Program-made: the position numbers and the translations under genes | Source: Ascidia mentula | Lineage: Eukaryota > Chordata > Ascidiacea > Phlebobranchia > Ascidiidae | Assembly (NCBI GenBank): GCA_947561715.1 | Contig: OX387197.1 | Span: 26,004,266 to 26,068,265 of the forward strand | Direction of reading: 5' to 3' | Length of the DNA stretch: 64,000 bases | The notes under the pieces: model-generated | Told to the model about the DNA's origin: nothing | The model's input: only the letters and a program-made list of their open reading frames with translations | Database searches by the model: none | Shown: piece after piece, positions 1-12,592 of the stretch | Layout of the letters: the number at the start of each line of letters is the position of its first letter | How positions within the stretch are numbered: the stretch's first letter is position 1

Positions 1-2476
1 TAGAAAAAGACGTCGAACACACTGCAATAAGATAATGTGTCAAATTTGTGGTGCTTTCAAAAACATAGATTTGAGGTCATCGCGAATCACCTTTCGCAAC
101 CCATGCCTCACAGGAATTTGTTGAGTCATAATTGAGGAAACGAATTACACAGAATCACACGTTCGATGGACACAGAACCAACTTCCCAGGGGCCTTGTGT
201 TCACACAAGCGCCGAACCGTAAACTTACAGCGTCTTTCGGTCAAGTACTCAGTACAGGTGACGTTACCCCTCATTGGGCTTCTAACTTATCAGCAGTGTG
301 ACAAGAACGTTGTCACTGGCAGATAAAACTTTTCAAATACCACAGAATGCCAGCAAATATACGAAAAATAAACATTGCGTGCTGTGAAATGGTATCTTTT
401 TAATTATGTACACAAACTATAAAACTTTATTATTTTCCAAGTTGTAATATTTTAAGTTGTAACAATATTTGGAAAAAAATGAGTTTGAGTTGCTACTGTG
501 TTTTACATTATGCTATAATAGGTATATTCGAAATAGCGGTACTTTATATATACAGCATGTCGTACTACCAAAAGCTTCATTTTATGTTGACACATTTTTT
601 TATCCAGACAGCAGGAGATTTAGTGCGGATACGTAAACACATTGTAGTTGTTCCCATAGAAGTGGTTGTTAAACAGCGACGTGGTAAGAACCTGGATATT
701 TTTAACATCTGAAAGGCATTAAATCCGGGAAAAAGCGAATATTTACGTAATGTATTTTTTTAAAACAGACCTCGACGTCTCGTGTAAAGTTTGCCACACA
801 GAGTATGGGTTGGTTATAAGAAGCAAAGATTCCGTTTCGTTTGTCAAACTGTATCACAAAGTGAAACTATGAGAAGAAAAATGAAATAAAACTATACTAT
901 AACAGAAGTTGATATACTATCAGGTGTATACCGTTCCTAATTTTATGTTGTTGAAACCCAACAACGTTAAATCGAATTTCTTTGCCAACATGCAACGATC
1001 ACACAATGGTTGTCGTACACCCCTGTCCTGCATACATCAATATCATTTTAAAATAAATACCAAACCGTGACCTTGACGCACGTGCAAGGTCGCACAGAAC
1101 CACAAACCATGTCGACAAACATCACTTAAGACCTGCGAATGTAAACATGGAGGCCAAAATGGCCAATTTGAGGTCGACTGACTCACATCAAAGTGTAAGA
1201 TGAGGAAGAAGGTTTTCCTTTAAACGTGTCAAAACAAAATTGATTTTTAAGTTCCAAGCCGACACTCTTATTACCCATATTAAAGTAGCTTTCCCTACAA
1301 ATAAACAAACGAGTAAAGTTAGTGCAAAATAAAACAGGGTGTTACAAAAAATTTGGCCCAAATCCCTAAAACGTCTATTCTTTTCTGCTATAAAGACCCC
1401 TTGGCCCTTCCCCAGTTTCAAACCAATTCTTGTTCAATAATTACCCAAGAAACTGTAGTTTTTTATTCCCTCAGCACAAAGATCCTACAAATCCCAACAG
1501 GGCTTTAAGGCAACACGAACCTAACCGCCCACAGTTAGTATGTCACAACAATCTACCACATAACCAGAACAACACAATTGAACCAAAACTGAAAATGCGG
1601 CAATCTTGGGGCAAAGTGGACGCCAAAGACAACAAACTTAAGTTTTGTCGGGTCGCATTTTTTTGAGACACAAAAGACTTAGAATACAACTGTACAGATG
1701 AGCCGTACGGGATATTTAACACCATGGATGGTGAACTACGGGGTGTCTTTTTACAAACCGCTGAAACATGCAAAGGTTCGGGCAAACCCTTCCCAACCGC
1801 AAAGACGATCTTTCGACGCGCTGACAAGCCAGGAATCTCATTTGGGAACGGGTTTTTAATAACTGCCAGTCAAGGCTGAAGGCATACTCGTAGCATTATA
1901 TTAAACCAAGCTTGACACGGAATGCTTCGCTTCGCCACATTTATAAACGTATTTGAAACGTGACGATTTGAACACAGTCACTTTGGTCATGTCGAAACCA
2001 AGAAATTTGTTTGGTTGCAAAAACAGATGGATTAAGGAGTCAATTTCTTTGTTATTTTTACCACAATGCGCAATGACAACATGTTTGAATTCGGTTAAAT
2101 GCGCTATAATGATTGTTGTAACAACATATCTCGGCTGTACGAATGGATGTATTTACGTCCATTTCATGTAGCAGGAAAAAGCGTCAAAGCATTGATATGT
2201 TAAGCAACACACATACTATGTGTACACTGCAGTTCACGCCGCGTTCATATATTCCACGACAGTATACGAGTTATAAATCTCATTAAAATATGTATTCCAG
2301 CTGTGGGTTGTGTTTCGTAATCGACAAACGAAATGAAAACCACGATTCAGTGTCATTGGGAAGTTCGTAAGACGTCAATGATGTTGAAGAACAAATATCG
2401 CTGAATCAATGAAACCGTAGAGATTGACAATCCAAAGCGAAACCACTGGGGCGTTACGGCGAAATAAATTGCTCAC
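1..2476. other. No gene seen; probable KChIP intron
   Basis: I found no exon here that I can support on either strand. Short open frames lack splice signals or family resemblance. If the minus-strand first exons to the right belong to a KChIP gene, this is part of the intron leading to its shared EF-hand exons, which I looked for on the minus strand (an FTKxEL..LYRGFK-like motif) and did not find. Confidence 0.4.
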
Positions 2477-2585
2477 CTCGTTTAGTCTGAATCATTCCGT
2501 ACCTTCCGAGCAAACGGAACAACAGCAGAAGGCCAAGGAAAGTCAACAGCATTTCGAAGCCCTGCAAATCACCGGTGAACTTCAT
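2477..2585 (-). CDS. Candidate KChIP alternative first exon, membrane-helix type
   Basis: A 36-codon open exon starts at an ATG and ends in phase 1 at a good GTGAGC donor. The peptide runs MKFTGDLQGFEMLLTFLGLL, then a further hydrophobic stretch, then RYGMIQTKR. This matches the layout and many residues of the transmembrane-helix N-termini of KChIP isoforms (the KChIP4a and KChIP3x/2x type, with EGLEMIAVLIVIVLFVKLL followed by EQFGLIEAG). In mammals that helix holds Kv4 channel complexes inside the cell and slows inactivation. The open frame continues upstream, so a longer start cannot be excluded; I chose the ATG that gives the family's usual length. The EF-hand core would lie beyond the left edge of the window. 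The family call rests on remembered similarity. Confidence 0.65.
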
Positions 2586-4762
2586 GACTTTTGCTGAAAA
2601 CCAACTAAGCCTCGTATCCTGGAGGTTTCTCGCCGTCAAAATACCATTTCCACGCCATGCGCCGTCTAAAAATCGTTTCACGCATGCACGCGCTTCCTCG
2701 AGATAGAAGGTTCCTCGCAAAGAGTACGGGGGCACTTTTTTCTCGCCCAAGGTCGCGTTTTACTCCAGTAACTACCGCACACGGCCTCTGAAAGGAGACC
2801 AAACGAGCTCATTTGTTGCCAAACTTCATTTTAAGGCAATTATAGTCTGACTTCATTCTCAGGCAAACTCATCGAGTGTAGTTTTTCGTCGAAGAACAAA
2901 ACGGGGAATTCTCATTACCTTTGCCCAGATTTTAATTGCTGCTGTCATACCTTAGTACAATACAACGCATGGTTATTTATTTACCTATAATATAGTTTCA
3001 AACATGCGCATTAAGGTTTGGCTTCAACAAATCTTCACATTCCTTGGAAACGTATTCGCTCAACTATGCACAGTTTTATAATAAGTAAGTAATATGAATT
3101 CTGTGAGCTGCAGACAGATGGCAACTGTTTCGACGTAGAAGCTCGCGCCAGTGCAGCTTCGTTAACTCTTCTAAATGACGTTGCCGACCAAAAGGCCAGG
3201 CAAAGACTTGCACTTTGTGGTGACTATTCAATCACCATCACAATACAGTTTGTAATATCTCACAAACACCCCACCGCGCTGGGGTTTTACAACACAACGG
3301 TGACTATATAGGTCAAAGATGAACCTGTGACCATGCGGAGTTCAAAGATACAGGGTCGATTTTTTTCTGTTGTGATTGGGATTCCCCACTACCGTTAAAC
3401 GCATGTCAAGCGTTAGGTCAGGATTTAGTGAAACGAGTTTCAAACGTGGAGGTGAACCAGTGGTGCAGGAATAAAAGTAATTCACCTCGTGAATAAGAAA
3501 TACTACCTTCATCTTAATTACATGGACACTGTTGACTGCACGAGAATCTTTCGATTAAATGCAAAGTAATGCAACTGCTGATGAAAAAAATCTTCCCATT
3601 CTTATAAAATTTGCATGACTTTGCACCAAATGTGGTGGCTTGCACAGATTGCCACTTGCAAAGAAATATGTCTAAATTGTGGAGCTGCATCATGGGTTTG
3701 TTGATACCAAAGGTCATAAAGTCAACGTCGCCAGTGAAAGCTCCAAAAACTGTGTTTGTTTTTCACAACAAATGTTATGATAAATCGTTGCTTCCGAAGC
3801 CCGGAGGCATAAGATGTTTAGCGGGCCAATGAATAAAACACAAGGTGCACTTAATGGTTTTGTGGTAAAATATGAAGCGAACGCGCGTGTTCCTGCCTTT
3901 CATTATTCATGCGGCGATTGCCTTCTCCTCCCAGCCGGCCACAGCTTGTCATCACAATGCAAAAGATGGGCGGCATATTATGAAACGCAAAATCCTGCTT
4001 TAAGTAGGCGGCGGTTTTGCGGTTTAAGCATGACGTTTAGGGACACGGGGCATCTAATTGCCTTTTAATTATGTGTACCGGCACGTGAATCGGGGCAGTT
4101 GGCCCCATTCAAGATTGACGTCAATTGGCTCATGACGCAAGACGGATTAGCGTCGCTATGGCTACAGAAGTTATATATGGGTTGTATGAGAATAATCCCT
4201 TGCTGAGGAAGACTTTTTGTGGAGCCACGAAGAGCATTCATGGAAAGCAAAGCACAGATTTCTTTGTTATTAAGTTAAACACATTTCTGTTCAAAAGCTG
4301 TTCAACTGTTCAAAAACATTTTATGTCTTTCTTGTGTAAAAAATTTCATCTTCAAGATGTTTCGGTTGCGAAACTACGACACTCGCTCAGTCATTTCACA
4401 TTGCGATATTTGCATTCCTACTTAGAAAAACATGTACCGACAGAACAGAGCCATCACTGTCTTTGTACACAAGCTAGTGGGCCAGTGCGAGACTGACGCA
4501 TGTAGCAATGCTGCCCACTACCGAGAAAAAGTCAACAGCCGCAATAGCAGCTAGGTGTCGCAAGCAACCCCCCCCCCCCAAAGACACAATATCAGTACAA
4601 AAGCTGAAATAGGTGGAAATTTGACGACTTCAAAACCTATGTCATACAAGAACGTTTAAAGAAATGAAACGGCCCTAAAGCGACACAACGATAATTATTT
4701 TAATATATTTTTCAAGCAACTGGTTCAGTTTAAGGACATGGACAAACTACACATTTGCTTAC
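2586..4762. other. Non-coding stretch between candidate first exons
   Basis: No supported exon. An open frame at 4125-4496 (+) has no splice context and no recognisable family. A homopolymer of C lies near 4567. A TGACGTCA palindrome lies at 4116. The stretch probably holds promoter or intron sequence for the flanking minus-strand exons. Confidence 0.4.
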
Positions 4763-5210
4763 TTGTTTTTTTGCCCTCCAGCATGGCAAGAATCCTGTGT
4801 CCCAGACCGATTGCACAAGACCTTAAGTTATCCTGCAGAGGTTTGCAAACCTTGCACTTCCCATTGTTCCCGGAAGAGCTGCTATCGATCGACCCCAGTC
4901 TTCCTGATTGAAAAACTTTACCATGCGGATATTCTCCCCCGCAAGCTCCGAGTTCTCTCTCCTCCCAGTGAGAAAATCTTCGCTCATCAGGATTAGCAGG
5001 TGCGGACTTTCTTCTCGTTACAGCGAGAGGTTGCGCGTTTACTACGAGACTGTCGTGATCGATGCTTCCGCGCAAAAAGAGTGCGGTCTCCCCTCCGCAT
5101 ACTATGCGGTCCTCTTCCCCACTTTCAGATGAGCGCTGGTATCTCGATTTGAATGACGTCACAATAGATTCGCGACTGCGCGAGGGAGCACTTTGTGGAC
5201 GGTGCATCAT
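4763..5210 (-). CDS. Candidate alternative first exon, Ser-rich N-terminus (same gene as 2.5 kb exon?)
   Basis: A long open minus-strand exon of 149 codons from the MMHRPQSAPSR start, or 163 from an ATG 14 codons upstream. It ends in phase 1 at a GTAAGC donor, the same phase as the exons at 2.5 and 10.4 kb. The product is Ser- and Arg-rich and ends with a Cys-containing amphipathic stretch (CKVCKPLQDNLRSCAIGLG, then HRILAMLEGKK). KChIP variants differ mainly in such N-termini and several carry palmitoylated cysteines next to a basic amphipathic segment, so I read this as another KChIP first exon. The last part also faintly resembles the N-terminal helix of R4-type RGS proteins; no RGS domain is seen in the window. 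The exon is convincing; its family is uncertain. Confidence 0.5.
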
Positions 5211-5252
5211 GTACAAACAAAAGTGTCTTTCCTTCAAGCTCCGTTCAGTCAA

Positions 5253-8200
5253 GCTTTTAAAGTAATTATATTTTGTGTTTGGTCTTATTTAACAGAATGT
5301 GGTCATCAGCATCGAGTTTTGCTATCAACAAAAACAAGGGTCTGTAAATATTTTTATGGCGTTTTTCACAGTATGTTCCACAAACCCCAGGGTTTCATAA
5401 ATAGGAAGGGTTCCCTGAGCTATTAATTAATTTTGGCTACAGCTGATTTACTAGAAGTTTCTGATGTAATAAGTACCAACTTAAAAGAATACACCAAAAA
5501 AATCACACATATACACGTGCATATCGAACCTAACCAATTGACCCATGATGCGCGTTGTGTCGCAACAAAGAAAGGATTGTTTACCTTCATTATTACAGAA
5601 ACAATACAAAGTGAGATCATTTTGTTTCAAATAAACCAAACATTTTATATTTCATGGCGGACGACTGCGTTTTCGATGCATAAATTTATTTTCAAATTTA
5701 ATGCGGCCCGCGGGTTGTCTGCAATGCAGCCCTGCTGCAGGCTGACAGAGCTTAACGTGATTGATCAAGCGTCATAGATTGGTTGTGACGTAAATAAAGG
5801 ACAACGCCATAGGGATTATCTTCGATTATATACGTGCGAACTATTGATTAACTTTAACGATCCGGTTGGCAGATTACTTACCCGGATATTGATATAGGCT
5901 CATAATGGACAGTCAACAATACTAGTCTGGTGAACTTGGCTACAAACACAATCAGACAGGAAGAAAATATGTTTGTAGTTGTTTGGGTTTTTACAGTTTA
6001 TTTTGGAAATTATTTCACGTGTAATTTTGCGTGAAAACCCAGCCGATGCTTTCACGTTAGCTAAAGGATTAAACATTTAACCAAAATTAATTTTAACAAT
6101 TTTAATCATTGGAAGACTTTGCAAATCTTCACGACAAACAATATAGGCCAAATTCATTTGCAAACGTTTCGATCAAACGCATCTACAATTATTCTCAAAG
6201 GAGAATGTGGCAATTGGACAAAACAGTAAACAATATAACCTTGGTTCTCGTTACTGGAATTTGTTCCAATCTATTCCATCACGCGTGGGTTGCAACCTCT
6301 ATATACAGTTTATGCATACAAGACGACATCATGTCAATTTCTCCAAATACAACCTATGCCCTGATTACCAAATTATTCTGAAAAAAACGACTAACAAACC
6401 ATACAAGAACATTCTTATCTAATAAAAACACGAACCAATCAAGCAAAACCCATTTACACGTGACACAAAATCAATCCTTAAACACCTTCAGAAGACTGGC
6501 TGATCAAGACTGCTTTCAACTGGTAACACACAGTGAAATGAAGCTAGATTGTTTCTCACATCATAATTAAATAGGATAAACTGGCATTGTTGCGTAACAC
6601 TGACTTATATCACGTTACTTCTTCTGCACGTGACACAACGTGGCGGGAAAACGCTTCACAGATTGAATTTATACTTGGATGTTAGATGTATACTGTACAC
6701 AGCAGGCAGTTGGGTCATCGATTAAGTCTACAAAAGCAGCAGTATAGTTTTAACAAACAACGCAGGTAGGTATAAATATTCTGTTCACTGTAGTCTGTTA
6801 CTTTACCAATATTTCTAAACCTCAAACTCGCTATCCAAAATCGTGTTTTGGTAGCCACCCTTGTGATTAACGTTGGCAATGACTTTCAAAACAACTTACA
6901 AAGTCCAATGCAACGTATATTATTCAAGTCGAGCTAATGCTGGAGCCGCTTCAGTCCTACACAAATGCAACTTTTTGCCTCTTGCAAAGCGGAAGCAGGT
7001 GGTTTCCCTGATATAATTTGGATTGCAACCTGCGAGTGCACAATTTCTTATATTTGATTGACTTCAATCCTTTTCTGACAACTTCAATATGAGAACGCCA
7101 GCAATGTGTTATTTGTCTTTGCACTTAAAAGCAACTGTGAAGCGTCAATATGTCCGTGACGCCACGAAAAAGGAAGTTCCATTAAAAAAATCGATTAGTA
7201 AAATTGAGTGATCAATTTTCCTCCCATCTCGGTCTCACACGGTTTGCGGTATTGAACGTTCGATGTCTCGACCAGTACACAAGCAAAGATTAGCAAGATT
7301 TATTAGACTTTTCGAATCGATCTTGTAATGCGGCCTGGTGCAGCAGCCAATAGAAATTATTCCCATTACTCAGTCTTTATTTTTGTTCAATCCTCAAATA
7401 AACTTTTTTACACAGTTTTTTGTGTATTTTTTTGGGAAAATTTGTGAATACTAAACACATGCATACAAGTATAAACATTACAAAAACCTGCTATTTAAGA
7501 TTTATTTCATAATAACATAGTTTAGATGTCACACAAAGCGTTACGTTACGCCTTTAAAACAGAACCAGTAGACTGGCATCGCAATATTTTAACTGACGAA
7601 CTGACTATATTTCGGAAATACGCAATCATCGGCTGCCGCGCGATGGGGATAGAGGGTAGATTTGCTTTTGTAAAAATTACAATGTCCAGAAAATATCAAA
7701 TTCTGACGCGGAGGGAGAGGGCTTCAAAAGGTTTTGATGGCATATGATAATGCTTTAGGTATGTTGAGAGTTATTCTTCCAAGTTGGAAAACCACAACCA
7801 GATTTTTACCATTTGAACAAAAATGCCATAACCATTTACAGCGCATAAACTTTCTCCGAGGATTTTATTTTGATTAGACTGAAGCACATTACATGATAAC
7901 CTCTTGATGGACGAACGGCAAAATGTCTTAAAAAACAACTACCGTCGATACTCACTGTCCAATCCTTCACTAATCAGCAAGACAATCCAGTAATGGATTT
8001 CACATTCTCATGTAGTTGATTTCATCAAAGTTTAATGAGCTCTTGTCATGTAACACAAGTAAGGTTAAAGCTTTTGTTTAACATAAATTGATTAGCTTAG
8101 CGAGCATCGGACAGAACATTTGACCTTCAAAGCAGCAAAACCACGTGTTTTGACCTTGCGAGATGCCTGATTATGACGTAAGAGAATTATTGTGCTTGCT

Positions 8201-10344
8201 ATAATAGAGAAGTTCTACAGTGTTTTGTTTCGTCCATTGCGATAAAGATGTTTCTTCAGTAAAGTCTTCATTTGTTCTATTTCAATAAGTGATACTGATG
8301 ATGACTACATGCATAGGCGAAACATATTTCTATAAATTGAAAACCTTTTAAATCAATGACATTGGATTTATCACAGAAGTTGTAATAACTAGGTATGTTT
8401 TTGTACATATCATCTCACAAAAAGGTTATATCCTGTCTGTCAAAATAGACGTATAGTCTTCCACAAAAACAGCATGTAAACTTGCGAGATCAGGTATTGT
8501 TAGTTTAGAATATCAACAAAAACCACCACCCTTAACACGATAAAAAAGTGCTTACTGGTTGCTACAACATCAATAGTGCAAGCAACTTGCTGCACAGAGT
8601 AGAGTTTTCTGGAAAACCTTTATCACACGCGACAAGCCCAAGATAGAAATAAGTCGACTTTGTAATCGACACCTTTGCGCTTAATGCCGTGAATTAGTTT
8701 CGAAAGGCTTTAAGTCATCGCTCACAGAAACGCTTTCCAGCTTTTTGGTGACAAGAAATTCAAACTCTTTCAAACCGGACTAGAACATAACATGGCTCTT
8801 CTAGCAATGCAAAACCACTTTTGAACCACTTTTGTCATGCCTGAACCTTCATTGACCAGGCAAAATTAAACTCTTTGTTGTTACAAATCTAAAATATGAA
8901 CAAAGCGTGGAGACTGGCTCATTTCTTGGCAAATAATTTGGTGAAATAGTCACCTAGCCCGTATAATAGACAGAACTTTAACACACAAACAAAGACATTT
9001 CAAGGCCAATTTTCCCAACAGGTTTTATTTACTTTTCGGTTGGTTTAATCTGTGATGAAAAACCTCCTCAGCAGCGGTTTTCACCCTGGTAAGCAACGAA
9101 AGGTTCAATGCTAAAAAAATACTTTTCACACCAAACCGTGAAACCTGATTTACTTGCAAATATGAGAACTTCGTAATATTAAAGTCGGCGTAGCATTAAT
9201 TATGTACAATCGTGACATTAATAATGCATGCGGGAATCTCCTTCAACTGGCCTCTGTCCATTCCCTTTGGGCAAAGAAAATTTCTTCCACAACATTTCTT
9301 GCAACACTCTATTCAGTTTTTGGTTACCGTTACCATGGAACTACCGACCGAATGCTTTAATTATTAAGTAGGATTTGGCTTTCGTTTCACTCACGCAAAT
9401 GCCATAGCGTGAAGCGGAAACGAAAACTCTGTTTCAGTGAATTTTCTTCCAAAACGCGTGTAAAGCACAAGTGGTAAAACGAAACACGGCTCGTGCGAAA
9501 ATGTTTGAGAGCAAGTTGGTAAATTCTACAACTGATGTGAATACGCGTCATGTTTCTTTACTTATTATATTATTGCCCCCTCACCCCTACACTCACACCT
9601 ACGCACATAGGAAACACGATGTGTTGACAAAACAATTCACAATGTTTAACCTGTCAGAGAAGCTATTATAATTTGTAATGTAAGTCCTGTCACAACCAAT
9701 CATGTCGAACAACAATATTTTGAAATCCAAAAATCGTATCAGAAATCTAAAGTTACTATTCACAAAACACCGAAAACGTCTCACATATGATTCGGTAGCC
9801 GTATTTAGATTCGACAGAATATTGAAATATACCTACTTTCACGTCGCTAATAATAAGCGTGTTCAATCACGAAGACACTAAAAATAGTGCATTTAAAAAC
9901 AAGGGTCTCTATAGCAACAACATATAGGATGAGACACTTGCAGGTTTAATACAGTGCCAATGTTGAACTGCATTGCTTTGGTATGGCTACCAGGCATTAA
10001 ATTTACAACAGAACTGATCTTCTGGCAAAATTTAACGTATGCGTTTGTTTGTTTTTCTGACGATTCGTCTGACACACAACGAGATTTTATCAGGGTGTTA
10101 ACCTCGCATTTCAAACCAACACGACACTCAAAAGCACCAAAAAGAAAAAAGGACACGCTAAGTACCCTTGTGAAATCACGTGATGAGGTTAAAACACACA
10201 TTGGGAGGCGAATTTTAACTACATGTTGCACTGCATAGAAAATGCTTCAATGTAGAAACCTTTCCCAACGTCCCGACCTGAGCCATCTCATATTCATCAA
10301 ATACTATATCTTCACACGCAGCATCAACATAAATGCCCACTCAC
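5253..10344. other. Long non-coding stretch, probable regulatory or intron sequence
   Basis: No exon I can support. The longest open frame (5433-5777, +) lacks an ATG start at its 5' end and resembles no family. A degenerate hammerhead-like motif lies at 8294-8325. The stretch probably separates alternative promoters of one minus-strand gene. Confidence 0.4.
8285..8335 (+). repeat. Degenerate hammerhead-like repeat fragment
   Basis: It contains CTGATGATGACTAC and, 10 bases on, GGCGAAACAT. This is the same order (CTGATGA, short hairpin, GAAAC) as the better preserved motif at 41.4 kb, but helix I and helix II pair poorly. It is probably a worn fragment of the same class of Penelope-like repeat. 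Confidence 0.3.
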
Positions 10345-10549
10345 CTTCATAATCATCGTCGTCTGAATCCAAATTGCCTGGATTCGGCATGCAGCAAAAA
10401 TCCAAGCAGCGAAACACGAAGCACCGACTGATAATCCTCTCTACCGCACACTTGCGGTTTCGTCGACGGGTCCTGTGTGTTCGCCTGGGGACGCTCACGA
10501 ACCTGTTGTTTTCCTTCAAGTAGCCGTGGTTCACGTTCCGACAGTTCAT
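10345..10549 (-). CDS. Candidate alternative first exon, Cys-cluster and acidic N-terminus
   Basis: An open minus-strand exon of 68 codons from the first ATG, ending in phase 1 at a consensus GTGAGT donor. The product has a basic segment (RRTHRTRRRNRK), a cluster of cysteines in a hydrophobic stretch (ISRCFVFRCLDFCCMPNP) and an acidic end (SDDDDYE). Basic segment, then palmitoylation-type cysteines, then an acidic run leading into the core is the order seen in the N-termini of KChIP2 and KChIP3. With the exons at 2.5 and 5 kb it fits a set of alternative first exons that all splice in phase 1 to a common core. A second ATG at 10388-10390 would give only 15 codons. Other membrane-associated proteins are possible. 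Confidence 0.5.
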
Positions 10550-12279
10550 TGTTGGGTTTCGCAACAAAAGTTTTAGTTTATGTCAGAGTTACTAAAATAT
10601 TCCTGGCACCTGCGAATAAACAAAGCAACGCATTGCCAAAAAACGTTGTTTGTCACACATACATGTGCATTTTGCATACGACACCTAAAAAAACGCTTGA
10701 CCAATACAAAGTGTTCGCAGCAAAATACTTCCATTGAGGAAAATTCGTGTAACTTTATTGTATATATGAAGAATACCAAACAAAACTTTTGTTCCTATGT
10801 ATTTGTATACTAGTCCAGACACATGTCTAACCTCAATGCTACAGTTCGTGTGAAATGGTAATGAACGTAATTGTATTTAAGCTCAAGCGGGATTAGGAAG
10901 GCGCAGAAGTCATGCTACCCAAAGGTCTCTGTCAGTCACATATATAACCCAAGCAACAATGTTTTGAGTTTGCCTGGCAGTTTTGCCGGCAAGATCGTTC
11001 ATTTAGTCAGCACACCATGCGCACTGATGAGACCTTAGGTTAAAACATTGGCCAACTGCATGCAGATCACAGAATTTATATTATAGGATCCATGCTTATC
11101 TAAATCTTTAGACTGATCTGGTAAAATATTTTGACCAAATTCACCGGTTTTGTTATGCGCGCTTGATTCGCAGACTACAGCATTGTGGTTCTTCCCCTGA
11201 CAAAGGCAACATACGGTATTGTCATACGAAGGTTATGACATGACCAGAAACGGTTGATTGACATCTAACATCTACGTTTACAAACGAAAATTCCCTACAG
11301 TGCAGGTTGATATGCGTGAATAGCAAAGAACCAACAGAGCATAACAACGTATGCATTTTTCCTGTGAAAAAATTCCTCTGAATCATGAGCAAGCAATGAA
11401 TCAGAATAAACGATTGGTGAGCTAACTTCCTCGAATTTCATACACTCAAGCTTCGTAATTTGCCACTGATAACGTGCTTCAATTTGCACTGAAGGAAGAG
11501 ACCACTATATCAAAAGCACCTCGCTACCAAAAATACAAGAGCACGTTTCTCAACAGTTTACGTGGATTGCCAAACACTTTGATCCAAATACTCGTATACA
11601 ACGTTGTGCTATATAAGGAGTTTAGCATAAATACGTCTTATACGTTAGGTGGGTTTGTTTTTTTGGTGATCACAATATACATTTGCTTACTCATTGTAAT
11701 TGCATTTCGGGCCTCGAACAACAGATTCAAAGACCTACGCACATTATGGGTTTTCATCACGAAAAAGCAAATTTCTTCAACTCCAGTGTTCGGTGCTGAT
11801 ACATCTGCTTATCATTGATATTTTAGCTTTAAAACTCCTGCTTCACCTGGGTACAGAAATTTGCGCAAAAATGCAGCGCACTGTTAACCGACAACTCCAT
11901 ATGGTTCTGTGTGTATCGGGAAAAAGTGAACAAAACTTTACTTTTTTCACCGAAAACACATTTCACTTATATGTAAATGAGGTATAACTTTACCATGACT
12001 ATTATAATGGCTACCGCAGAAGTGCATTTGATCACAGAAAGCAGCAACCTCACTCGGTGAACTCGGGTCAATCCAAAACAAGCATGTCTCTTTCTTCACC
12101 TAGCAGCACCAAACAGGACGCTGCATAACTCTGCAGGCAATGCACGTGATTAGCAGCAGCTGAGCGCCTGATTTTGAACGGCGACACGCTGCTAGCTTGT
12201 TTTGTGACAACCCTTTACCCCCGCACTGTGGGAATTGAGATTGCGGCGGGTTGCGCTAGCCAAGCGTGGAAAATCAATC
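10550..12279. other. Non-coding stretch
   Basis: I see no supported exon. The open frames here (11295-11489 minus, 11474-11818 plus) lack family resemblance and splice context. Confidence 0.4.
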
Positions 12280-12282
12280 AAC

Positions 12283-12592
12283 CGTATCGCGAGGTCAGGA
12301 TTGAGAAGAAGGAAGATACTTTTGCATCGGGTCGCAAAGTTTTTTCCAAACTTGAACCACATTTTAGTCAATGTAACATAGAAATCTGTGCGAATATTAG
12401 CGCTACGATTTCGTGTAGTATTTCAACTTAAATATACAAACAAAAATAACAGGTGGTGGCCCTGTTCACGCCTAACCATTAAAAATCGCACAGATTTTTG
12501 ATTTACACATACTTATATGTGGATCAAGTTTGGAAAAACTTTGTGACCCGGTGTAGTAGTATTTTCCCGAGAAGAATTGCGGAGGTGGAGAT
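12283..12592. mobile_element. Foldback MITE-like inverted repeat
   Basis: Two arms of about 105 bases face each other around a spacer of about 90 bases. The left arm includes AAACTTGAACCACA and AATCTGTGCGA; the right arm, read on the other strand, includes AAACTTGATCCACA and AATCTGTGCGA, with further matching around CGGGTC(G/A)CAAAGTTT. Arm identity looks like 70-80 % by eye. There is no coding capacity. This is the form of a non-autonomous foldback element, or of a locus that makes a hairpin RNA. I could not fix the termini or a target-site duplication. Confidence 0.6.

Noticed and set aside
4567-4580. Run of C as a possible structural element
   Set aside because: A simple homopolymer with no partner structure; it may be a sequencing-prone tract.
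4763-4870. RGS4-like N-terminal helix in the 5 kb exon
   Set aside because: The similarity is limited to a short amphipathic stretch and no RGS domain exon is seen in the window. The shared phase and position with the KChIP-like exons fit better.
5433-5777. 114-codon plus-strand open frame
   Set aside because: It lacks a proper ATG start at its 5' end, has no splice signals and no recognisable family, and the composition is like the flanks.
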